DNA from: Traorella massiliensis
GTDB taxonomy: Bacteria; Bacillota_I; Bacilli_A; Erysipelotrichales; Erysipelotrichaceae
Assembly (NCBI RefSeq): GCF_900104665.1
Contig: NZ_LT629967.1
Span: 565,624-629,623 of the forward strand
Reading direction: 5' to 3'
Length of the DNA stretch: 64,000 bases
Made by a program: the position numbers and the translations under genes. The first letter of the stretch is position 1; each line of letters begins with the position of its first letter. This document shows, piece by piece, positions 15,291-23,331 of the stretch. Below the pieces are notes generated by a model that made no database searches, was not told the DNA's origin, and worked only from the letters and a program-made list of their open reading frames with translations.

Positions 15291-16418
15291 TCAGATTTTG
15301 CCAGTGTTCATGTCATGGGCCACCAGCGCCGTGTAATAGCCGTTGATGGTGCTTGGGGCGTTGAACAGAACCGCCAGCAGGTATTTTTTGATGTTCCGTA
15401 TTTCCGTGGTGTTTTTGCTGATACAGTCAAAGACAAACTCAATGTGAGAGCTGTTCAGCTTCATCAGCTTGGATTTCACCAGCTCGGCGGGGTAATCGTC
15501 CCCGGCAATGCGGATGGTCTTTCGGGCGCTGCATACGGTTTCCACCAGCAAGTCCACGATCTCGTCCAGCATATCCCGGTCAATCCCCTTGGCGTACTGG
15601 CAAAGGTGTTCATACTCGATGTTGTCCTTGATGATCTCCCGATAAATCTCTACGGCGCTCTGTGATTTCGCTCCCGTTCCTTTCCGTTCCGGCGGCGCAG
15701 CCGCTTCTTCCCCCAAAGGAGAGGGAGGGGAAAGGATAAGAATGGAATCGGTATTTGATCCATCCGTAATTGATTTCTCTTTACTTGATCTATCTTTATT
15801 TAATTGCGTTGGTTTTTCCTGCGTAGGCTTTTCCTGCGTTGGATTATCCAATGTTGGATTTTCCAATGTAGGTGAATCCGGCACAGGCTGGGGCTGTTCA
15901 TAAATGATGTAATCCGCCCCGCGCAGGCGGCCTTGGCTGTCACGCTCACGGGAACGCACGATATAGCCCGCCTGTTCCAGCTCCCGGACAGCCGCCCGGA
16001 TCGCGTCGATCTGCTCCCGGTTGATAAGGGATAAGCCTTTCAGCGTAAAGTCCCAGCTCTCCGGCAAGGACAGCATTTGCGACAGCAGCCCCTTGGCTTT
16101 CAGGGACAAGTCCTTGTTCCGCAGGTGGTGGTTGGACATCACCGTATAGCCCCGGTTTTTCTCCACTCGAAAAACTGCCATCTCGTCGTCCACTCCTTTC
16201 ACTTGAAATTTCACCGCGCCGTCAAGGGCGGTGAGCTTGCCCGGCTGGTAGGGACATTCCTCATACACACAAAACTGGTACTTCCAGTGCGGGCGGTAGA
16301 AACGGCAGGTGCCGCAGTCCTCCGGCGCTCCGGCCTCGCCGTTGTCAAAATGATCTGCGCCCGGCCTCGTCTGCATGAGCTGTTCAAAGGCCCGGTCGCT
16401 GCCGGAAGTAAAGTACAT
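15291..16418 (-). CDS. Replication initiator/replisome-organizer-like protein (DUF6017-type) fused to a Cys-rich N-terminal segment
   Basis: The frame from ATG 16418 encodes 375 residues. Residues 1-79 form a Cys/His-containing segment (CGTCRFYRP...FCVYEECPY). From MAVFRVEKNRGYTVMSNHHL (ATG at 16181) the protein is a winged-helix initiator-type domain with LSLKAKGLLSQMLSLPESW. A Pro/Thr/Glu-rich linker with repeated NPT(Q/L)EKPT units follows, then a C-terminal DnaD/DUF6017-like helical domain. AAAGGAGG precedes ATG 16418. A second AAAGGAG lies 11 bases before ATG 16181, so the initiator may also be made separately. The extension up to 16580 lacks a ribosome site and crosses a hairpin, so I exclude it. 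The likely role is replication of the excised ICE. Confidence 0.75.
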   Translation of the reverse strand: MYFTSGSDRAFEQLMQTRPGADHFDNGEAGAPEDCGTCRFYRPHWKYQFCVYEECPYQPGKLTALDGAVKFQVKGVDDEMAVFRVEKNRGYTVMSNHHLRNKDLSLKAKGLLSQMLSLPESWDFTLKGLSLINREQIDAIRAAVRELEQAGYIVRSRERDSQGRLRGADYIIYEQPQPVPDSPTLENPTLDNPTQEKPTQEKPTQLNKDRSSKEKSITDGSNTDSILILSPPSPLGEEAAAPPERKGTGAKSQSAVEIYREIIKDNIEYEHLCQYAKGIDRDMLDEIVDLLVETVCSARKTIRIAGDDYPAELVKSKLMKLNSSHIEFVFDCISKNTTEIRNIKKYLLAVLFNAPSTINGYYTALVAHDMNTGKI

Positions 16419-16450
16419 AGGCGGTCGCCTCCTTTCTGTTTTTGGGCGCA

Positions 16451-16497
16451 AAAAAGCGGCGTCCTGATCTCCCCAAAGGGGAAAAGAGAACGCCGCT
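16451..16497 (-). terminator. Two-tier hairpin with T-tail in the leader of the ICE replication gene
   Basis: AGCGGCGT (16455-16462) pairs perfectly with ACGCCGCT (16490-16497), enclosing an inner CCCC-AAA-GGGG stem (16471-16481). On the minus strand it is followed by a run of T and GCGCCC. It lies 33 bases upstream of the 16418 start, so it can act as a transcription attenuator on the whole transfer operon. Confidence 0.65.
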
Positions 16498-16587
16498 GTC
16501 TGCGGTGTCGTATTCAATTTTCGATGTGTCACTATTTGGGCGCTGGGCTTCACGGGAAGCAGAAGCGTGTCAAAGCTCAATCCGAAA

Positions 16588-16607
16588 GTAGTAAATCGGT
16601 AGTAAAT
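16588..16607 (+). repeat. Direct repeat GTAGTAAAT x2, 11-base period, near ICE end
   Basis: GTAGTAAAT occurs at 16588-16596 and again at 16599-16607, one helical turn apart, in the short non-coding stretch between the ICE genes and the host. Such helically phased repeats at element ends are typical arm-type binding sites for integrase or excisionase. No attachment core could be defined because the other end is not in the window. Confidence 0.5.
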
Positions 16608-16630
16608 TCAGTTCTTATATCCCGTGAAAT

Positions 16631-16651
16631 GCCCGTATTTCCGGGCTTTTT
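16631..16651 (+). terminator. Intrinsic terminator at the ICE-host junction
   Basis: GCCCG (16631-16635) and CGGGC (16642-16646) form a stem followed by five T residues. It lies between the ICE end and the promoter of the first host gene and would insulate it from transcription out of the element. Confidence 0.65.
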
Positions 16652-16665
16652 GGAGATAATCAGAG

Positions 16666-16692
16666 TTGTTCATACAAATTTAATAGTATAAT
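16666..16692 (+). promoter_or_regulatory. Candidate promoter of the S9 peptidase gene
   Basis: TTGTTC (16666-16671) and a perfect TATAAT (16687-16692) are separated by 15 bases, followed by an AGAGAGGAT ribosome site before ATG 16714. The spacing is short, so the -35 is uncertain. It lies at or beside the ICE junction. Confidence 0.5.
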
Positions 16693-16713
16693 ATAAAAAA
16701 GAGAGGATTTATT

Positions 16714-18675
16714 ATGGAAAGATTAGAATTAAAAGATTTTTTAAAGTATCATTTTATTAGCCATCTAAAGTACAATGAGGATGGAAGCATTTGTGTATTT
16801 TCGCTTAGCGAATGTGATGAAGAAGAGAATGGTTATCGGAATAATTTGTATATGTTGAAAGATGGCAATTGTCGTGCACTTACACAAAGTGGTAAAGATG
16901 GACAGTATCAGTTTATCGATCTAACAACTCTTTTATTTATAAGCCATCGTGAAGAAAAAGAGACTGATGAAGAAAAAACTTCATTCTATAAGATCTCATT
17001 AGATGGCGGAGAAGCTGTAAAGGCATTTGATATACCGTTTTTAGTTTCGTCCTTTGAACATATTTCTAAAGATCGCTATCTATTGGCTGTACAATATAAT
17101 AAAGATTATTCTTATGGTGATGATATTTCACTCAAAGAGAAGTATCTAAAAAATAAAAAAGAAGAAAATGATTATAAAGTTTTTACTAAGATTCCTTTCT
17201 ATTTCAATGGTGCCGGCTTTTTAGGAAATACGATTACACGTTTATATCTTTATAATGCGGATCTTAATGAATTAAGTGCGATTACTTCTGATGAAATTGA
17301 CATATCTTCTTATCATTTGAATGAGGATAAGAGTGAAGTTTTATTTGTTGCGACTGAAGTTTTAAATAAACCAACGTCCAAAAATGGAATATGGGTTTAT
17401 TCTTTCGAAAATAAAACTGCTTCGGTTTTACTTCCTGAAAAAGAGTATTATGTCTCAGATGCTTTCTATTTTATGGATCAGATTCTTTTTCTTGGCAATT
17501 ATGAATGGAAACATGGAATGAGTGAAAATGAACGCTTCTTTCTATTAGATCATAGTGGTCGAATTTCCTTATTCTATAATAATGAATTAAGCGTTTGGGG
17601 AACTGTAGGAAGTGATTGCCGTTATGGTGGCGGACAATCAATGAAAGTGGATAAGGAAAATTTTTATTATCTTTCTACACAGAATGAAGATAGTGTATTG
17701 ATGACTATTAATGCTAATAAAGAATGTTATGAAGCAGTACATATCAGTGGCAGTATTGATTGTTTTGATGTATATGATGGAAAAATTGTATTTGTGGGTA
17801 TGAAGGATGGTAAGCTTCAGGAAGTTTATGAGTATTGTAATTCTCAGATCATTCAGAAAACTTATTTTAATGAAGAAGTTTTGAAGAATAAATATGTGAG
17901 TGATTATGAAGAAGTACATTTTGTTAATGATGGCATTGATTTTGCAGGCTGGGTGTTAAAACCTAAAGACTATGATCCAAGTAAGAAATATCCGGCTATC
18001 CTAGATATCCATGGCGGGCCTAAAACAGCTTATGGAAAGGTATTCTATCATGAAATGCAGGTTTGGGCGAATCTTGGTTATTTTGTTTTCTTTACGAATC
18101 CAAGAGGCAGTGATGGAAGAGATAATGAGTTTATGGATATCTTTGGAAAGTATGGGACGATCGATTATGATGATTTAATGGTATTTACTGATGCTGTAGT
18201 GGAAAAATATCCGGCGATTGATGAGAAACGATTAGGGGTTACCGGTGGAAGTTATGGCGGCTTCATGACGAATTGGATCATATCCCATTCAAATCGTTTT
18301 AGATGTGCAGCCACACAGCGTTCCATCAGCAACTGGCTTTCTTTCTATGGTACCAGTGATATAGGTTATACTTTTGCACAAGATCAGATTCATGGTAATA
18401 TTTTTGATTCATATGAAAAATTATGGGAACATTCACCATTGAAATATGCTAAAAATATTCAGACACCGACGCTTTTTATCCATAGTGATCAGGATTATCG
18501 CTGTCCATTGGAACAGGGCTTACAGCTGTATACAGCGATGATCGATTTAGGCATAGAAGCACGTTTTGTGCTTTTCCATGGAGAAAATCATGAGCTTAGC
18601 CGTAGCGGTAAACCAAAACATCGTATAAGAAGACTAGAAGAAATAACAGCCTGGATGGAAAAATATTTAAAATAA
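16714..18675 (+). CDS. S9 family prolyl oligopeptidase/acylaminoacyl-type serine peptidase
   Basis: A 653-residue cytoplasmic serine peptidase. Residues 1 to about 390 are beta-rich, expected to be the propeller that restricts access to short peptides. The C-terminal part is an alpha/beta hydrolase starting near ILDIHGGPKTAYG. The nucleophile is Ser513 in GGSYGGFMT, with Asp594 in HSDQDYRCP and His626 in GENHEL completing the triad. There is no signal peptide, so it probably degrades imported peptides. It is the first host gene beside the ICE and is transcribed alone, with a terminator directly after it. Family is certain; the substrate is not. Confidence 0.93.
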   Translation: MERLELKDFLKYHFISHLKYNEDGSICVFSLSECDEEENGYRNNLYMLKDGNCRALTQSGKDGQYQFIDLTTLLFISHREEKETDEEKTSFYKISLDGGEAVKAFDIPFLVSSFEHISKDRYLLAVQYNKDYSYGDDISLKEKYLKNKKEENDYKVFTKIPFYFNGAGFLGNTITRLYLYNADLNELSAITSDEIDISSYHLNEDKSEVLFVATEVLNKPTSKNGIWVYSFENKTASVLLPEKEYYVSDAFYFMDQILFLGNYEWKHGMSENERFFLLDHSGRISLFYNNELSVWGTVGSDCRYGGGQSMKVDKENFYYLSTQNEDSVLMTINANKECYEAVHISGSIDCFDVYDGKIVFVGMKDGKLQEVYEYCNSQIIQKTYFNEEVLKNKYVSDYEEVHFVNDGIDFAGWVLKPKDYDPSKKYPAILDIHGGPKTAYGKVFYHEMQVWANLGYFVFFTNPRGSDGRDNEFMDIFGKYGTIDYDDLMVFTDAVVEKYPAIDEKRLGVTGGSYGGFMTNWIISHSNRFRCAATQRSISNWLSFYGTSDIGYTFAQDQIHGNIFDSYEKLWEHSPLKYAKNIQTPTLFIHSDQDYRCPLEQGLQLYTAMIDLGIEARFVLFHGENHELSRSGKPKHRIRRLEEITAWMEKYLK

Positions 18676-18677
18676 AA

Positions 18678-18698
18678 GAAGGAGCTTTCCTTCTTTTT
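18678..18698. terminator. Bidirectional terminator between convergent genes
   Basis: GAAGGA and TCCTTC pair around GCTT (18678-18693), with T-runs on both sides (TTTTT on plus, TTTTA on minus). It serves the S9 peptidase and the convergent HAD gene, whose stop codon overlaps it. Confidence 0.8.
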
Positions 18699-19578
18699 AT
18701 TCATGAAGTACAAATTGATATATGGCCTTTGCAACCCCGCTTTGAGTATTGGCGCTGGTAACATAGCTAGCTTCTTTTTTAATTCTTTCTTCGGCATTTT
18801 CCATCGCTACTGAAATTCCGGCTGTTTTAAACATATCCACATCGTTTTCACCATCACCAAAAGCCATTACTTCATCTTTAGATAATCCTACAGTATCCAT
18901 ATATCTTTTTAATGTTTTTCCTTTGGTAATATTTTTAGGTGTAATTTCTAACATTCTAGGACAAGTCCGCACTACCTGATAATCTTTTAAATCATGTTTG
19001 ATCTTTGCTTCGATCTGATCCAGATAATCGGCATTATGGGTGATATTTACTTTATTCAGCTTATCTCTATCGATCATTTGAAAATCCTGGATTATTCTTT
19101 GGTGTGGATAGCCACTTCGATTGTCACTGACCCAGCTCCATGCACCACCTGCCCATGGATAATCATCAGGCAGCTTTCTTTTTTCTCTTTCTTCTTTTTT
19201 ATAAGCATATAAGACATCCGGAATATAACAATAAAAACCATCATCAAAGTATACCTGTATTTCAACATCAAAAGAAATAAGATATGTACAAATACTTAAT
19301 ACTGCTTTTTTAGTTAACTGTTCAAAGATCTTACGTTTTTGAGTTTTAGGATCATAGATAGCCATCCCATTGACTTCAATCAGCAATCCTCCATATTCGC
19401 TTAGATGAAGCTTTTGGGCATATGGAAGTAAACGTCGATGACTTCTGCCGCTTGCCAATATGACTTGAATTCCTCTTTTTTGAGCGGATATCAAAGCTTC
19501 AGTGTTTTCTTGACTGATCTCATCTTCATAGTTTAATAATGTTCCATCCATATCAGTTACAATAAGCTTTATAGACAT
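18697..19578 (-). CDS. Cof-type HAD-IIB sugar-phosphatase-like hydrolase
   Basis: A 293-residue HAD phosphatase. Motif I is DMDGT at 8-12 (nucleophile Asp8, acid/base Asp10), motif II is ILASGR, and the C-terminal motif IV is AFGDGENDVDMFKTAG. A type IIB cap lies between motifs II and III. Family members remove phosphate from sugar phosphates or pyridoxal phosphate; the exact substrate is not evident. It is a single gene, convergent with the S9 peptidase gene. Confidence 0.92.
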   Translation of the reverse strand: MSIKLIVTDMDGTLLNYEDEISQENTEALISAQKRGIQVILASGRSHRRLLPYAQKLHLSEYGGLLIEVNGMAIYDPKTQKRKIFEQLTKKAVLSICTYLISFDVEIQVYFDDGFYCYIPDVLYAYKKEEREKRKLPDDYPWAGGAWSWVSDNRSGYPHQRIIQDFQMIDRDKLNKVNITHNADYLDQIEAKIKHDLKDYQVVRTCPRMLEITPKNITKGKTLKRYMDTVGLSKDEVMAFGDGENDVDMFKTAGISVAMENAEERIKKEASYVTSANTQSGVAKAIYQFVLHE

Positions 19579-19624
19579 TGATTACGTTTCTCCTTTAAAT
19601 TTAAAATAATCATATCAAAAAAAT

Positions 19625-19653
19625 CTTCTGTTTTCTATAAAAGAAAACAGAAG
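19625..19653 (-). terminator. Strong 12-bp hairpin terminator after a 29-residue ORF
   Basis: CTTCTGTTTTCT (19625-19636) and AGAAAACAGAAG (19642-19653) are perfectly complementary. On the minus strand the stem is followed by A and seven T. It begins 5 bases after the stop of the small minus-strand ORF at 19658, which supports that ORF as a real transcript. Confidence 0.8.
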
Positions 19654-19657
19654 TCTT

Positions 19658-19747
19658 TTATAATAAATAACCAATAATAGGTCCAATGACCATAGCCGCA
19701 CATATGAGCAACAATATAATCGCTCTGACTTTACGTTTGATAAGCAT
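19658..19747 (-). CDS. 29-residue single-span membrane protein candidate
   Basis: ATG 19747 to TAA 19658 encodes 29 residues starting MLIKRKVRAIILLLICAAM: a short basic N-terminus and one transmembrane helix. AAGGAG lies close upstream, only 2-3 bases from ATG. A 12-bp terminator follows the stop directly. Terminator position, charge-helix layout and the lack of any other gene in the gap favour a real small protein; homologues cannot be checked here. The function is unknown. Confidence 0.5.
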   Translation of the reverse strand: MLIKRKVRAIILLLICAAMVIGPIIGYLL

Positions 19748-19807
19748 CACTCCTTCTTATTAAATTACAACTTTTTAAGAGAAAAGTAAATACTTTCGTT
19801 TGAAGTT

Positions 19808-19829
19808 TGGTATAATGAATGCAAGAGGT
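19808..19829 (+). promoter_or_regulatory. tldD promoter (extended -10) and ribosome site
   Basis: TGGTATAAT (-10 TATAAT at 19811-19816) has no convincing -35. The predicted start near 19823 leaves a leader of about 13 bases holding AGAGGTGAT before ATG 19836. This fixes the start at 19836, not at the upstream ATG at 19800, which would lie before the transcription start. Confidence 0.65.
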
Positions 19830-19835
19830 GATGAT

Positions 19836-21218
19836 ATGCTAGAAAAAGAACAATTGCATGAGATATTAGAAGCCTGTTTATCAAGTGGCGGTGATCATGC
19901 GGAAATATTTGAAGAAAGAAAGGTGACGCACCAGTATTCTTTATTGAATGGGAAAGTGGATAATGCCAATAGTGGTATGATTTATGGTGCAGGAATCAGA
20001 ATTTTTCATGGAACAGAATCAGTATATGGATATTCAAATGATACTTCTATGGAAAATATGATGCGGTTGGCTAAAAGTTTAGCTCAGTCATTTGAAGATG
20101 AAAAGAAGAACATCTCTTTTGAATTAAAAGAAGTTGTTTATGAAAATGCACATCCTATTAAGATTGATCCTGAAAGCGTGTCAAGTAATGAGAAGATAGA
20201 GCTTGCCCGTAAAGCTTCGCTGGCAGCGATGAACTATGATGAAGTGATTAAAAAGGTCATGGCATCTTATTTAGATGAAAAACAGGAAGTAGTGATTTCA
20301 AATACTGAAGGCAAATATATTCGTGATACACGTATTCGTACCCGTTTAGCAGTACAGGCGATTGCAATGGATGGCGATAAGATGGAAACCGGTTTTTATG
20401 GTCCAGGCGCCAGTAAAGGGATGGAATTCTATGATGAGATTGATGTAGAAAAAGCAGGCAGAGAAGCGGCACGTATTGCTAAGACAATGCTGTTTGCAGA
20501 TGAGTGTCCAAGTGGAACGATGCCGGTGATCATTGATAATGGATTTGGTGGCGTTATTTTCCACGAGGCTTGTGGACATGCTTTGGAAGCTAGTTCAGTA
20601 GCCAAAGGACAGTCCGTATTCTGTGGCAAGCTAGGTGAAAGGATTGCAAATGAAAAAGTAAGTGCTGTTGATGATGGCACGATTCCAAATGCCTGGGGTT
20701 CTGCTAATATTGATGATGAAGGTAATTTCACAAAACGTAATTTATTGATTGAAAATGGAATCTTAAAAGGTTATATGGTGGATACGTTGAATGGCAGAAG
20801 AATGAACATGCCTTCAACTTCTTCATCAAGAAGACAGTCATATAAATATGAAACGACTTCCCGTATGACCAATACCTTTATTTTAGCTGGAGAAGATGAA
20901 CTTGAAGATATGATCAAAGCAACTCCTTATGGTCTTTACTGCAAGTCTATGAGCGGAGGCAGCGTCAATCCAAGTACCGGCGATTTTAATTTTGCTGTTC
21001 AGGAAGGATATCTGATCCAGGATGGTAAGATCGTAAAGCCGGTAAAAGGTGCGAGTTTGATTGGTAATGGGGCTGAAACGCTCTTGAAGATTGATTTTGT
21101 CGGCAAGAATCTGGCACGTGCACAAGGGATGTGTGGAGCTAGCAGTGGTTCTATTCCGACAGATGTTGGCCAGCCTGCAATTCGTGTGAGCAGTATGATC
21201 GTAGGAGGAAGGGAGTAA
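19836..21218 (+). CDS. tldD: TldD metalloprotease
   Basis: A 460-residue TldD. The zinc motif HEACGH lies at about 243-248, followed by the family-typical ALEASSVAKGQS and the glycine-rich C-terminus (GMCGASSGSIPTDVGQPAIRVSSM). With its partner TldE/PmbA, encoded 4 bases downstream, it forms a cytoplasmic barrel-shaped protease that admits only unfolded peptides; it processes microcin B17 and CcdA in enterobacteria. In Firmicutes the substrates are unknown. Both subunits are present and intact. The start is chosen from the -10 and ribosome site. Confidence 0.95.
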   Translation: MLEKEQLHEILEACLSSGGDHAEIFEERKVTHQYSLLNGKVDNANSGMIYGAGIRIFHGTESVYGYSNDTSMENMMRLAKSLAQSFEDEKKNISFELKEVVYENAHPIKIDPESVSSNEKIELARKASLAAMNYDEVIKKVMASYLDEKQEVVISNTEGKYIRDTRIRTRLAVQAIAMDGDKMETGFYGPGASKGMEFYDEIDVEKAGREAARIAKTMLFADECPSGTMPVIIDNGFGGVIFHEACGHALEASSVAKGQSVFCGKLGERIANEKVSAVDDGTIPNAWGSANIDDEGNFTKRNLLIENGILKGYMVDTLNGRRMNMPSTSSSRRQSYKYETTSRMTNTFILAGEDELEDMIKATPYGLYCKSMSGGSVNPSTGDFNFAVQEGYLIQDGKIVKPVKGASLIGNGAETLLKIDFVGKNLARAQGMCGASSGSIPTDVGQPAIRVSSMIVGGRE

Positions 21219-21222
21219 GCGT

Positions 21223-22554
21223 ATGAATACACAGAAACTAATTGAAAAAGCAAAACAGGCGGGCATTGAGACGATTGAAATTTATATTCAGAAAGCTGAA
21301 AAAGAATCAATCAATGTTTATGAACAAAAAGTTGATAGCTTTACGATTGCACAAAGCGGTGGTTTAGCGATTCGTGGTTTGTATCAGGGAAAGATGGGTT
21401 ATTGTTTTTTAGAAGAAGATAGTGATGATAATATTGATTTATGTATTAAAATGATCAAATCAAATGCCCAGGCGATTGAAAGTGAAGACAGTGTCATGAT
21501 TTATCAGGGTGATACATCCTATCCTGTAATTGAGAAAAGTGTTAGCTGTATGTCTGATACAAGTGCTGCAGATAAGATCAAGTTTTTGAAAGAAGTTGAA
21601 GAAAAACTATTAAAAGCAGATTCACGCATTGCTCAGGTCATGGAAACAATGATGGAAAGTGAAAAAGCAGAAACAAGAATTGTCAATTCATTAGGAATGG
21701 ATATTTCAAAGAAAGATGAAATATGTGTTTTCTATGCCAATGTATTAGCGAATGAGGGAAATGATAATAAATCAGCTTATGAAATTCGTGTGCTGAGAGA
21801 TCTTGAAAATTATGATGTAGATGAATATGTGAAAATCTTAAGAGATAAAGTAACCAGTAAATTAAATGCAGTTCAGGTAAAGAGTGGTAAATATAAGGTT
21901 ATTTTAAAGAATGAAACGATGTGTAGTTTGCTTGGTGCATTATGTGGACTTTTTAATGGAGAAAATGTTTATAAAGGAATTAGTCAGCTAAAGGATAAAT
22001 GTGGTGAGATAATTTTTGATGAAAAGATTACGATCAAAGATGATCCGTTAAAGAAAGATGGCTTATCAAGTACTCCATTTGATGATGAAGGGGTGGCTTG
22101 TTTCACAAAAACAATTGTGGATCATGGAAGATTAAAGATGTTTTTACACAATCAAAAATCAGCTGCAATGATGAAGTGTAAATCAACAGGTAATGGATTT
22201 AAGAGCGGTTATGCATCAAGTGTTGGTATATCTCCTACTAATTTCTATATTGAAAATGGAGAAAATAGTTTTGATGATCTTTTAACAATCATGGAAGATG
22301 GATTAATCATTGATGAACTGAATGGACTTCATGCAGGTTTAAATCCGATTTCAACTGACTTTTCCTTGCAGGCAAGCGGCTATCTTGTAAAGAATGGAAA
22401 AATCGTTCGTCCTGTTAATTTAATTACAGTTGCTGGTAATTTTTTAGATATGATGAAAAAAGTTGAGGCTGTGGGTGACGACACATATGATTCGCTTTCA
22501 GGTATCAGTTCACCGTCATTGCTGTTGAATGAGTTATCAATCAGTGGTGAGTAA
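21223..22554 (+). CDS. pmbA: TldE/PmbA metalloprotease partner subunit
   Basis: A 443-residue member of the TldD/PmbA family that lacks the HExxxH motif, as expected for the non-catalytic TldE/PmbA subunit. The C-terminal GLHAGLNPISTDFSLQASGYLVKNGKIVRPV stretch, seen in parts, is diagnostic. It lies 4 bases after tldD, so the two are co-translated and form the heterodimeric protease. The next gene starts one base after its stop, so the operon continues. Confidence 0.94.
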   Translation: MNTQKLIEKAKQAGIETIEIYIQKAEKESINVYEQKVDSFTIAQSGGLAIRGLYQGKMGYCFLEEDSDDNIDLCIKMIKSNAQAIESEDSVMIYQGDTSYPVIEKSVSCMSDTSAADKIKFLKEVEEKLLKADSRIAQVMETMMESEKAETRIVNSLGMDISKKDEICVFYANVLANEGNDNKSAYEIRVLRDLENYDVDEYVKILRDKVTSKLNAVQVKSGKYKVILKNETMCSLLGALCGLFNGENVYKGISQLKDKCGEIIFDEKITIKDDPLKKDGLSSTPFDDEGVACFTKTIVDHGRLKMFLHNQKSAAMMKCKSTGNGFKSGYASSVGISPTNFYIENGENSFDDLLTIMEDGLIIDELNGLHAGLNPISTDFSLQASGYLVKNGKIVRPVNLITVAGNFLDMMKKVEAVGDDTYDSLSGISSPSLLLNELSISGE

Positions 22555-22555
22555 T

Positions 22556-23152
22556 ATGGATGAGAGAGTAGATATTTGTGATTTAATAAAAAATAACGAA
22601 ACGATTCTTTCTCAAATGAAACCAGATAAATTCTGTTATTGTTTCTTGCCATCATTGAGAATGCTTCCTATAGCAATTATATGGGGCTGTTTTGACATTG
22701 TATTTATAGTTAGCTTTTTACAAGTTGCTTCAGGGCCTATGTTATTATTGCTTATTGCTTTCTTTGCCATTCATCTTTATCCATGTTACAGCGTATTTAC
22801 TTCTTATATTAGAAGACGTATTGAATGGGAAAATGTACAATATGCTGTGACGGATCACCGAGTGATTCAAGTGGGAGGTGCTTTAGGAGTTGAAGTTCGA
22901 AGCATTGATCATCATGAAATTGACCATGTGAATATTACGATGGGATTGATTGAAAAACTAAAACATGTTGGCTCAATTCATATTACGAGTGATTCAGGCA
23001 AGATTGATTTTATCAGTATTAATGAACCAGTAAAAGTTTATAAAATGTTGACAAGAACAAGCTTTGATGTAAAAAGTGATATTGAATATCCAAATGCTTT
23101 GCGCCCGGGAAACAATCCTGGATATCAGACAAAGTATGATGATAAAGAGTAA
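22556..23152 (+). CDS. PH-domain (bPH2-type) membrane protein
   Basis: 198 residues from the ATG directly after the pmbA stop. Two hydrophobic helices lie near residues 35-85 (IIWGCFDIVFIVSFL and MLLLLIAFFAIHLY). A cytoplasmic bacterial PH-like domain follows (YAVTDHRVIQVGG, then EVRSIDHHEIDHVNI, LKHVGSIHITSDSG). This layout matches YdbS/YdbT-like bPH2 proteins; the precise role is unknown. It is translationally coupled to tldD-pmbA. An intrinsic terminator follows at 23238. Confidence 0.8.
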   Translation: MDERVDICDLIKNNETILSQMKPDKFCYCFLPSLRMLPIAIIWGCFDIVFIVSFLQVASGPMLLLLIAFFAIHLYPCYSVFTSYIRRRIEWENVQYAVTDHRVIQVGGALGVEVRSIDHHEIDHVNITMGLIEKLKHVGSIHITSDSGKIDFISINEPVKVYKMLTRTSFDVKSDIEYPNALRPGNNPGYQTKYDDKE

Positions 23153-23237
23153 CTGGTATTTATAATAAACAATTATTTCATAATTTAAAGTTATAGAATG
23201 GGTTTAAATTGTAGATAAAGATTTCATAATAAAATGG

Positions 23238-23269
23238 AAACCCTAGTATGAGTGATACTGGGGTTTTTA
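23238..23269 (+). terminator. Terminator of the tldD-pmbA operon
   Basis: AAACCCTAGTAT and ATACTGGGGTTT pair around a 5-base loop with one T-G pair, followed by TT and AT. It closes the tldD-pmbA-PH operon. Confidence 0.75.
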
Positions 23270-23316
23270 TCACGAGAGGAATCATGATAAAAACTTGTAT
23301 GAAAGAGCTAAAAGTA

Positions 23317-23325
23317 TGGTATAAT
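23317..23325 (+). promoter_or_regulatory. Extended -10 promoter of the pullulanase gene; leaderless start
   Basis: TGGTATAAT places the -10 at 23320-23325. The expected transcription start is at 23331-23332, and the pullulanase ATG is 23332. No ribosome site can precede the start, so a leaderless mRNA is predicted. Confidence 0.55.
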
Positions 23326-23331
23326 CTTGAT

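Larger units (their letters stand above)
1..16650 (-). mobile_element. Integrative and conjugative element, one end (partial)
   Basis: The block is visibly GC-rich against the AT-rich DNA to its right and holds a near-continuous minus-strand run of conjugation genes: VirD4, PcfB, Maff2, VirB6, PrgI, VirB4, NlpC/P60, DUF4315, DUF4366 and TopB. This gene order is the one known from Clostridia-type conjugative transposons of the CD1107/CD1108 kind. The left end, with relaxase and integrase, is outside the window. The right boundary is not resolved to the base. Composition changes between about 16,570 and 16,690, next to direct repeats and a terminator, and the first host gene begins at 16,714. 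Confidence 0.9.

Noticed and set aside
16419-16580. N-terminal extension of the ICE replication protein
   Set aside because: It crosses the two-tier hairpin and its ATG lacks a ribosome site, whereas ATG 16418 has AAAGGAGG.
19800-19835. Upstream start for tldD
   Set aside because: It lies before the predicted transcription start, and the ATG at 19836 has its own ribosome site.
23248-23331. 28-residue extension of pullulanase
   Set aside because: The segment contains the upstream terminator end and the promoter -10, so it is not translated with the gene.
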